Below are positions 7,747 to 12,320 of a DNA stretch of 12,320 bases, in pieces (the first letter of the stretch is position 1; each line of letters opens with the position of its first letter). The notes under the pieces were generated by a model. It searched no databases, was not told the DNA's origin, and was given only the letters and a program-made list of their open reading frames with translations. The translations under genes and the position numbers were made by a program. Origin of the DNA: an uncultured Veillonella sp. (GTDB lineage: Bacteria > Bacillota > Negativicutes > Veillonellales > Veillonellaceae); assembly GCA_934216375.1 (NCBI GenBank), contig CAKQBP010000019.1, forward strand, positions 1 to 12,320, given 5' to 3'.

Positions 7747-7792
7747 TGCCCCCATTACATACTACATGCAATGGGGGCAAATTATTTTATTC
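7747..7792. terminator. Bidirectional terminator between dinD and tRNA-Ser
   Basis: TGCCCCCATT (7747-7756) pairs perfectly with AATGGGGGCA (7770-7779) around a 13-base loop. Rightwards it is followed by AATTATTTTATTC, serving dinD about 105 bases after its stop. Leftwards, for the convergent tRNA transcript, the exit sequence is TTTTATTTAT. Confidence 0.85.
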
Positions 7793-7810
7793 TTTTGGTG
7801 GCAAAATTGC

Positions 7811-7910
7811 GTTATAATTCGTTATAATTTCAATTCTATAATACCATTATAAACCTTTATTCTTACTATGTTTGTTATAGTTTGTTACGATTTGTTGTAA
7901 TCTGTGATAA
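7811..7910. repeat. 10-bp tandem repeats next to the tRNA 3' end
   Basis: Four consecutive 10-mers fill 7871-7910: TTTGTTATAG, TTTGTTACGA, TTTGTTGTAA and TCTGTGATAA. A further pair, GTTATAATTC and GTTATAATTT, occupies 7811-7830. The period is about one DNA turn. The core GTTATAAT also occurs in the 22-bp array at 4561-4635. No gene is visible in 7641-7923 apart from the terminator and these repeats. Confidence 0.6.
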
Positions 7911-7923
7911 TTGTATGTATTGG

Positions 7924-8012
7924 TGGCGGAGAGGGTGGGATTCGAACCCACGGCCCCTTGCGGAGTCACTGGTTTTCAAGACCAGCTCCTTAAACCACTC
8001 GGACACCTCTCC
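7924..8012 (-). tRNA. tRNA-Ser, anticodon UGA
   Basis: The minus strand folds as a class II tRNA. Acceptor GGAGAGG (8006-8012) pairs with CCTCTCC (7928-7934). The anticodon stem CTGGT/ACCAG encloses loop CTTGAAA with anticodon TGA at 7976-7978. A long variable arm (CTCCGCAAGGGG region) is typical of serine tRNAs, and the T arm is GTGGGTTCGAATCCCAC. Discriminator G (7927) is followed by an encoded CCA (7924-7926). It reads UCA and probably other UCN codons. Confidence 0.97.
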
Positions 8013-8023
8013 ATAACGGTACT

Positions 8024-8053
8024 ATTATATCAGATTGGTCTAATAATAAGCAA
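8024..8053 (-). promoter_or_regulatory. Promoter of tRNA-Ser
   Basis: On the minus strand TTGCTT (8048-8053) and a perfect TATAAT (8024-8029) are 18 bases apart. The -10 ends 11 bases before the mature 5' end of the tRNA, so only a very short leader is made. Confidence 0.7.
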
Positions 8054-8077
8054 TAACGTAATAGTTAATCAAGCAAG

Positions 8078-8104
8078 AAAGCTGGCTCATAGCCAGCTTT
8101 TTTC
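8078..8104. terminator. Hairpin terminator between corA and tRNA-Ser
   Basis: GCTGGCT (8081-8087) and AGCCAGC (8091-8097) form a perfect stem with loop CAT, extended by AAA/TTT. It lies about 50 bases after the corA stop and separates corA from the tRNA promoter. The better T-run (TTTTTTTC) is on the plus strand; the minus exit is TTTCTTGCTT, so it probably works in both directions. Confidence 0.8.
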
Positions 8105-8151
8105 ATGTATAGTTAGTGTTGAATCAAACTTTCAACTATTGCTCCAGCATC

Positions 8152-9105
8152 TTAGAACAAGTCTTTTTTCCACATACCAAAGATGGCAATGGCAGAGCAA
8201 ATAACCGAAATAACGACAACTTTCACAAAGCCGTCTGGATCATCTTGGAACGGCAAGTGCACGTTTGTCCCCCACAAGCTGAATATGATGGTTGGCACGG
8301 CCATTGTAATGGTAAGGGTTGCCAACATTTTCATAACCATATTGAGGTTATTAGAGATGATAGATGTGAAGGCGTTCATCATGTTCATCAAGATATTGGA
8401 ATACATTTCAACCATCTCGATGGCCTGTTTATTCTCGATGATAACGTCCTCTAGTAAGTCCTCATCCTCTTCATACATCTTGAGCAAATGTCTATACGTG
8501 CTGTGTCCACGCAAGCGCAATAGACGTTCCATAACGGTACCATTCGTGCGCAATGCAGAGGTAAAGTACGTCATGGATTTCTGTAATTCCAACAATTGGA
8601 AGAAGTCTTTGTTCTTTGTAGTATGACGTAATTGGATTTCAATGTCATCTGTACGGCGATTGATTTGTTGCAAGTAGCGCAAGAACAATGTTGCTGTACG
8701 ATACAAGATTTGGAACAAAAACCGCGTCTTTTTATACGTATAGAACGTAGACAGTTGATTTGAAATGAACGGATACAACACCTCGGATTCTTCAAGACAT
8801 ACGGTAATAAAGAAGTCAGGTGTCAAAAAGATACCAAGTGGCACCGTATCGTACATATCATTACCACGAATCGCAGGAATGTTGATAACCACGAAAATAT
8901 AGTTGTCCTCTAACTCCACGTGAGAACGTTCTTCCATATCGAGGGCGGTCTTTAAAACGTCCGTTGGAATTTCCGTCAAAATGTTGATAAGGGACAACTC
9001 ATCGGGGTCTGGGTTCACCAAATTTACCCAAGAACCTTTTGTGGCATCTGATACAGTGCAGTCTGAAACCAACTCTTCTTCTATGTGTTTGTACACCGTG
9101 ATCAT
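8152..9105 (-). CDS. corA: CorA-family divalent cation transporter with a GTN motif
   Basis: A 317-residue inner-membrane channel-like protein; CorA forms pentamers that pass Mg2+, or Co2+, Ni2+ or Zn2+ in relatives. It has the usual large, charged, helical cytoplasmic N-terminal domain (1-255), two C-terminal helices (about 258-278 and 293-312) and a basic tail WKKDLF. The signature after the first helix reads SLWGTNVHLPF, so the canonical GMN is GTN at residues 279-281. In characterised CorA proteins changes in GMN usually abolish transport, and ZntB has GIN, so the substrate is open. I chose ATG 9105, not the in-frame ATG at 9210, because AAGGAGGG (9111-9118) lies just before it and the upstream extension overlaps the likely promoter at 9148-9177. 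It is followed by a terminator and is separate from the ATPase gene. Confidence 0.9.
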   Translation of the reverse strand: MITVYKHIEEELVSDCTVSDATKGSWVNLVNPDPDELSLINILTEIPTDVLKTALDMEERSHVELEDNYIFVVINIPAIRGNDMYDTVPLGIFLTPDFFITVCLEESEVLYPFISNQLSTFYTYKKTRFLFQILYRTATLFLRYLQQINRRTDDIEIQLRHTTKNKDFFQLLELQKSMTYFTSALRTNGTVMERLLRLRGHSTYRHLLKMYEEDEDLLEDVIIENKQAIEMVEMYSNILMNMMNAFTSIISNNLNMVMKMLATLTITMAVPTIIFSLWGTNVHLPFQDDPDGFVKVVVISVICSAIAIFGMWKKDLF

Positions 9106-9147
9106 GCTATCCCTCCTTCCAACGAACATATAGTAATCATCTAATAA

Positions 9148-9177
9148 ATTATATACTATTTTATAGCTATTATTCAA
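9148..9177 (-). promoter_or_regulatory. Promoter of the corA-like gene
   Basis: On the minus strand TTGAAT (9172-9177) and TATAAT (9148-9153) are 18 bases apart, about 42 bases before the chosen ATG. This placement supports the 9105 start, because the longer reading frame would begin upstream of the promoter. Confidence 0.65.
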
Positions 9178-9196
9178 TTCAATTGTGAAAGTTTTG

Positions 9197-9217
9197 TTTA
9201 TGTAGTACATACATAAA
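9197..9217. promoter_or_regulatory. Perfect inverted repeat upstream of the corA promoter
   Basis: TTTATGTA (9197-9204) and TACATAAA (9210-9217) flank GTACA. The inner ATGTA-G-TACAT is itself palindromic. It lies about 20 bases upstream of the -35 element, where an activator or upstream repressor site would be. The regulator is unknown. Confidence 0.4.
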
Positions 9218-9570
9218 TCGCTTTATGTCTATTAAGAATGCACAATTGTATATGTTAAAAGCATCTTAAAACTATCCTTATATCAAATCTAGCGAATAGA
9301 TAGATTAATAAGGCTGCTAAACTAAAAAATCCACCAAAAGATTAGACCACTAAAACTTACAGTGAGTAAGTATGCAAACAAATAATTTAAAACATATCAT
9401 TAGGTTAAAGCTTATAAAAATAACCTCTATACTGGCTTGTCGCTAATATAGAGGTTATTTATTTTGACTCTAACCTTTTAGATCAGATATCTTATATTAT
9501 ATGCTTTATATGCTTTGTATCCTATAGCTTATATATTCCTATATAAATCTATGCGATTACTGTCGCCAAA
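9218..9570. other. Intergenic region between the ATPase and corA-like genes
   Basis: I see no credible gene or RNA here. The contents are A/T-rich sequence, the ATPase terminator at 9416-9465, and a small 9-bp tandem duplication, ATATGCTTT at 9499-9507 and 9508-9516, between that terminator and the ATPase stop. Confidence 0.6.
9416..9465 (-). terminator. Rho-independent terminator after the P1B ATPase gene
   Basis: AAATAACCTCTATA (9418-9431) and TATAGAGGTTATTT (9447-9460) form a perfect 14-bp stem around a 15-base loop. The minus-strand exit is TTTTTATAAG. It lies about 110 bases after the ATPase stop and isolates the gene from corA. The plus-strand exit ATTTTG is weaker. Confidence 0.85.
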
Positions 9571-11700
9571 TTAACGGCGCAAGATACGAATAGAGTTCAA
9601 GATACAAAGGATGGATACGCCAGTATCACCGAATACCGCCCACCACATGGATGCATAGCCCATAAGGCCTAATGCCATGATAAGAATTTTAACGGCAATA
9701 GCGAATACTACGTTTTGCCATGCTACGCGCAAAGTCGCTTTGGACAAGTCGAGTACGTGAGCGATGGCAGTCAAGGACGAACGCATGAATACAACATCTG
9801 CCGCTTCAATAGCCGCATCGGCACCGCTACCCATCGCACCACCTACATCAGCACCAGCAAGTACTGGTGCATCGTTGATGCCATCCCCTACGAACATAGT
9901 TGAACCATATTCGGAGCGAATATCTTGTACAACGGATAATTTATCTTGTGGCAACAATTGAGCACGAACGGCACTTACGCCAGTTTCTTTAGCGATGTAA
10001 TTTGCACTTGCTTCAGCATCACCTGTAAGCATAACAGTTTTAATATCTTGACCATTAAGATTAGCAATCGCTTCAGCAGAGTCTGGGCGAGCTTCATCGG
10101 CGATGATGATACGACCTAAGTATGTATTACCTTCTGCGACAAGAACTTCTGTGCCATATTCAGCAGCTTCTGTTGGATAGCCTTGCACATTATAGCGTTC
10201 CATAAGACGACGGTTACCAATAAGTACTTGTTGACCATCTGCCATACCTACCATACCTTCACCAGCTAACTCTTGAACGAAATCAGAAGGTTCCACTGTA
10301 AGGCCTTGATCTTTTGCTTCAGACACGATGCTTGTTGCGATTGGATGTGTAGAAACGGCTTCGATAGCTGCCGCCATGGATAACAATTGACTGGAACTTA
10401 CATGAGAGCCTACAGTTTCTACGCTGTGAACTTTGAACTCACCAGATGTGATAGTACCAGTTTTATCAAGAGCTACTGCTTTCACATTAGCCAACGCCTC
10501 GATAACTCGACCACCTTTTAATAAGATACCGTGTTTAGACGCATTGCCGATACCGGAGAAGAATGCAAGTGGCACGCTAAGCACCAATGCACATGGGCAA
10601 GAAATAACGAGGAATGTTAAGGCTGTGTAGATCCATTTATGCCATTCACCAGTAATAAGGGATGGGATGATAGCTACAGCCAATGCAAAAGCTACAACGA
10701 TTGGTGTGTATACGCGAGCAAAACGCGTAATGAAACGGTCGATTTTAGGTTTAGAGGATGCTGCATTTTCCACGGCATCAAGAATTTTAGTAACCATGGA
10801 TTCTTCAAGAACCTTATCTACACGCATTGTAATGCGACCAGATTCGTTGATACAACCAGACATAAGTTGAGTGCCAGGTACGGCGCGAACAGGTACAGGT
10901 TCACCTGTTACAGGTGCTGTATTAACGCGTGTTTCACCTTCAAGCACTGTGCCATCTAGAGGAATTAAATCGCCAGGACGAACTTCGATAGTCCAGCCTA
11001 CTTCAACCTTTTCAGGAGCCATAACTACGATTTCACCACCGCAGTCTGTATCTACAACCCGCACCTCTTGAGGACGCATATCGACAGCGTTCATGATTTC
11101 TGTACGACTACGATCAGTTGCTTTTTCTTCGAAGAACTCACCAATACGGTAGAACAAGATAACACCTACGGCCTCAGGTAATGCATCGATAGCAATGGCG
11201 CCCAATGTAGCGATAGACATCAAGAAGTTTTCATCAAATACTTCACCTTTTAGGATATTACGACCTGCGATGCGCAATACTGGGAACGCAAGAAGAATAT
11301 ACGCAACATAGTAAATTGGAGTCTCAATACTCTCTGGCAAGCTGATGGATGGGACAAAGGATGACAAAACTTCATAAAGCATGAATAACAAGCCTGCTAC
11401 GATGACTGCAATTGTTACAGCATCACTACCGTGGTCGTGATCATGACCATGGTCATCCATAGTCGCTTTAGATTTACGTTCATAATCAGCTACTGTAACG
11501 CCCTCTTCGATGGCATCACAAATGTCTTGAATGTCACGTTTAAGAGCTTCGCGGTCTTCCCAAGAGCCGGTTAATTTTAATTGATGTGTAGCAAGTGTAA
11601 AATTGGCAGTCTCTACAACATCCATTTTACGGATACGATCTTCAATTTTTGCTGCGCAGTTCGGACAGTTCAAATCCTTCAACAATAATGTTTCTTCCAT
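9571..11700 (-). CDS. cadA: Zn2+/Cd2+/Pb2+-exporting P1B-type ATPase
   Basis: A 709-residue inner-membrane pump that uses ATP to expel soft divalent metals. The N-terminal heavy-metal-associated domain carries NCPNC (Cys12, Cys15). A His/Asp-rich linker, DHGHDHDHGSD, with His84, 86, 88 and 90 follows. The membrane region holds the actuator loop TGEP (265-268) and the transport motif SCPC (Cys368, Cys370). Catalytic parts are DKTGT with phosphorylated Asp412, the HP dipeptide at His452, TGD (559-561) and GDGINDAP from 605. Lys671 and Asp692 (FGDTG) in the last helices are the marks of the Zn/Cd/Pb subgroup (ZntA/CadA) and argue against copper. AAAGGAG (11706-11712) supports the start. No ArsR/CadC repressor gene adjoins it in the window, though a matching operator-like sequence lies upstream (11843-11862). 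The naming between cadA and zntA is conventional. Confidence 0.95.
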   Translation of the reverse strand: MEETLLLKDLNCPNCAAKIEDRIRKMDVVETANFTLATHQLKLTGSWEDREALKRDIQDICDAIEEGVTVADYERKSKATMDDHGHDHDHGSDAVTIAVIVAGLLFMLYEVLSSFVPSISLPESIETPIYYVAYILLAFPVLRIAGRNILKGEVFDENFLMSIATLGAIAIDALPEAVGVILFYRIGEFFEEKATDRSRTEIMNAVDMRPQEVRVVDTDCGGEIVVMAPEKVEVGWTIEVRPGDLIPLDGTVLEGETRVNTAPVTGEPVPVRAVPGTQLMSGCINESGRITMRVDKVLEESMVTKILDAVENAASSKPKIDRFITRFARVYTPIVVAFALAVAIIPSLITGEWHKWIYTALTFLVISCPCALVLSVPLAFFSGIGNASKHGILLKGGRVIEALANVKAVALDKTGTITSGEFKVHSVETVGSHVSSSQLLSMAAAIEAVSTHPIATSIVSEAKDQGLTVEPSDFVQELAGEGMVGMADGQQVLIGNRRLMERYNVQGYPTEAAEYGTEVLVAEGNTYLGRIIIADEARPDSAEAIANLNGQDIKTVMLTGDAEASANYIAKETGVSAVRAQLLPQDKLSVVQDIRSEYGSTMFVGDGINDAPVLAGADVGGAMGSGADAAIEAADVVFMRSSLTAIAHVLDLSKATLRVAWQNVVFAIAVKILIMALGLMGYASMWWAVFGDTGVSILCILNSIRILRR

Positions 11701-11719
11701 GATATCTCCTTTGATAATA

Positions 11720-11744
11720 GTGAAAGTTTCTATCCTGTATTATA
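11720..11744 (-). promoter_or_regulatory. ATPase promoter -10 and overlapping palindrome
   Basis: On the minus strand a perfect TATAAT lies at 11739-11744, with a weak -35 (TTAGAA, 18 bases upstream). About 8 bases downstream of the -10, over the expected start point, is GAAA-C-TTTCAC (11720-11730). Its GAAA-N-TTTC core matches the palindrome that has the same position before addB. Confidence 0.5.
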
Positions 11745-11779
11745 AGTTAATTTATTGTCTATTTCTAATACTTATTAGA

Positions 11780-11802
11780 CATATCTTGTTTCATATCTTG
11801 TT
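11780..11802. repeat. 12-bp direct repeat upstream of the ATPase promoter
   Basis: CATATCTTGTT occurs at 11780-11790 and again at 11792-11802, a 12-bp period. It lies between the -10 element and the ArsR-like operator. A/T-rich DNA makes chance possible. Confidence 0.35.
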
Positions 11803-11842
11803 ATATATGTTCCTAAACATTATTCATCAGATATTTTTATTT

Positions 11843-11862
11843 ATATGAATATCTGTTCATAT
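11843..11862. promoter_or_regulatory. ArsR/SmtB-type operator-like inverted repeat
   Basis: ATATGAA and TTCATAT flank a 6-base centre (TATCTG), so the site reads as TGAA-TA-TC-TG-TTCA. This is the layout of ArsR/SmtB-family sites (TGAAyA, two bases, TGTTCA), which control Zn/Cd exporters. It is about 140 bases before the ATPase start and about 100 from its likely -10, further than usual. Another overlapping inverted repeat, CAGATATT/AATATCTG (11828-11855), shares half of it. Confidence 0.45.
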
Positions 11863-11955
11863 GTTTATATTACATCAAAGGAGATTAAATGTCAATACAA
11901 AATCATATTCAATATATATCAAATTTTATTTACTTTAGTTCTAACTATATTCACC

Positions 11956-12320
11956 TTATATCAAATTTCGTTCTACCAGGAATTTATGTGCTACATCAGC
12001 TGGCAGTTGATGTTCCGTTTCAACGGCGTAATTCATCTTCGCCATCTCTTGATCTGTAATCGTATGATTTAAACTTTCTAATACAGGCCGCAGTTCAGGA
12101 TGAGCAATCAACACTTCGCTACGTACGACATTACCAGCCATATAGGATGGATATAAATGTTTATCATCTTGTAACACCGTAATCGGTGCAATACTTAATT
12201 GACCATCAGTCGTGAATATCGGCATTGCATCCACCTCACCACGACTAATAGCCGTATATTTTAGCCCTATATCCATATCTTTAGTAGCTTTAAAGCTCAT
12301 GCCATACACACGTTGTAATC
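11956..12320 (-). CDS. Osmoprotectant ABC transporter substrate-binding protein, C-terminal part
   Basis: The last 120 residues of a periplasmic or membrane-anchored binding protein of the OpuBC/OpuCC/OsmF type, which delivers glycine betaine, choline, carnitine or a related quaternary amine to an ABC importer. The recognisable C-terminal lobe includes KYTAISRGEVDAMPIFTTDG, LQDDKHLYPSYMAGNVVR and the closing HTITDQEMAKMNYAV. The frame stays open through the window edge (RVYGMSFKATKD upstream), so the gene begins outside and the GTG at 12309 is not its real start. It could be a separate protein or the C-terminal part of a permease-binding-protein fusion, common in this family. I see no convincing terminator between its stop and the ATPase promoter. 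Its neighbourhood relation to the ATPase is probably incidental. Confidence 0.88.
   Translation of the reverse strand, partial: LQRVYGMSFKATKDMDIGLKYTAISRGEVDAMPIFTTDGQLSIAPITVLQDDKHLYPSYMAGNVVRSEVLIAHPELRPVLESLNHTITDQEMAKMNYAVETEHQLPADVAHKFLVERNLI

Noticed and set aside
7911..8204. 97-residue ORF including AERVGFEPT
   Set aside because: It is the reverse complement of tRNA-Ser translated as protein, a well-known annotation artefact.
9106..9210. N-terminal extension of the corA-like protein from ATG 9210
   Set aside because: It has no ribosome site, would include the likely promoter, and adds 35 residues with no family resemblance; ATG 9105 has a strong site.
10639..10959. Plus-strand ORFs inside the P1B ATPase gene
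   Set aside because: All catalytic motifs of the pump lie in the minus frame; the plus ORFs have composition typical of shadows.
9276..11966. Exact 13-base match CCTTATATCAAAT at 9276 and 11954
   Set aside because: It is A/T-rich and short, and one copy overlaps the coding end of the binding protein; chance is a sufficient explanation.

Overview
The window looks chromosomal and comes from a low-GC member of the Firmicutes lineage. The best guess is a Negativicute of the Veillonella type, inferred from the AddAB-type recombination nuclease, consistently strong AGGAGG-like ribosome sites, gene style, and an Ala-rich secreted protein. No species-level marker is present, so genus is an inference.

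Layout, left to right. Positions 1-3097 (minus) hold most of addB, the second subunit of the AddAB helicase-nuclease; its 3' end lies outside the window. A 351-base A/T-rich divergent region with a 21-bp tandem repeat separates it from a plus-strand gene (3449-4441). That gene encodes an unrecognised 330-residue secreted protein with a very good promoter, ribosome site and terminator. A second short repeat array (4561-4634), related to the first but inverted, follows it and runs into the stop codon of an SGNH/GDSL esterase (4627-5175, minus). Next come a major facilitator transporter (5324-6550, minus) and, divergent from it, a dinD homologue (6795-7640, plus).

A bidirectional terminator and a block of 10-bp repeats separate dinD from tRNA-Ser(UGA) (7924-8012, minus). 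Beyond it are a CorA-type metal transporter with a GTN in place of GMN (8152-9105, minus), a 465-base intergenic region, a Zn/Cd/Pb-exporting P1B ATPase (9571-11700, minus) and the 3' end of an osmoprotectant ABC transporter binding protein (11956 to the window end, minus).

Most genes seem to be transcribed singly: hairpin terminators lie after the secreted protein gene, the MFS gene, dinD/tRNA, corA and the ATPase gene. Functional themes are DNA repair (addB, dinD) and metal homeostasis (CorA-like protein and P1B ATPase). The most interesting items are an ArsR/SmtB-like operator upstream of the ATPase gene with no repressor gene in view, related inverted repeat arrays bracketing the secreted-protein gene, a recurring GTGAAA-N-TTTCAC-like element near several starts, and key-residue deviations in the CorA-like and SGNH proteins. 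I found no clear evidence of a new multi-gene system.
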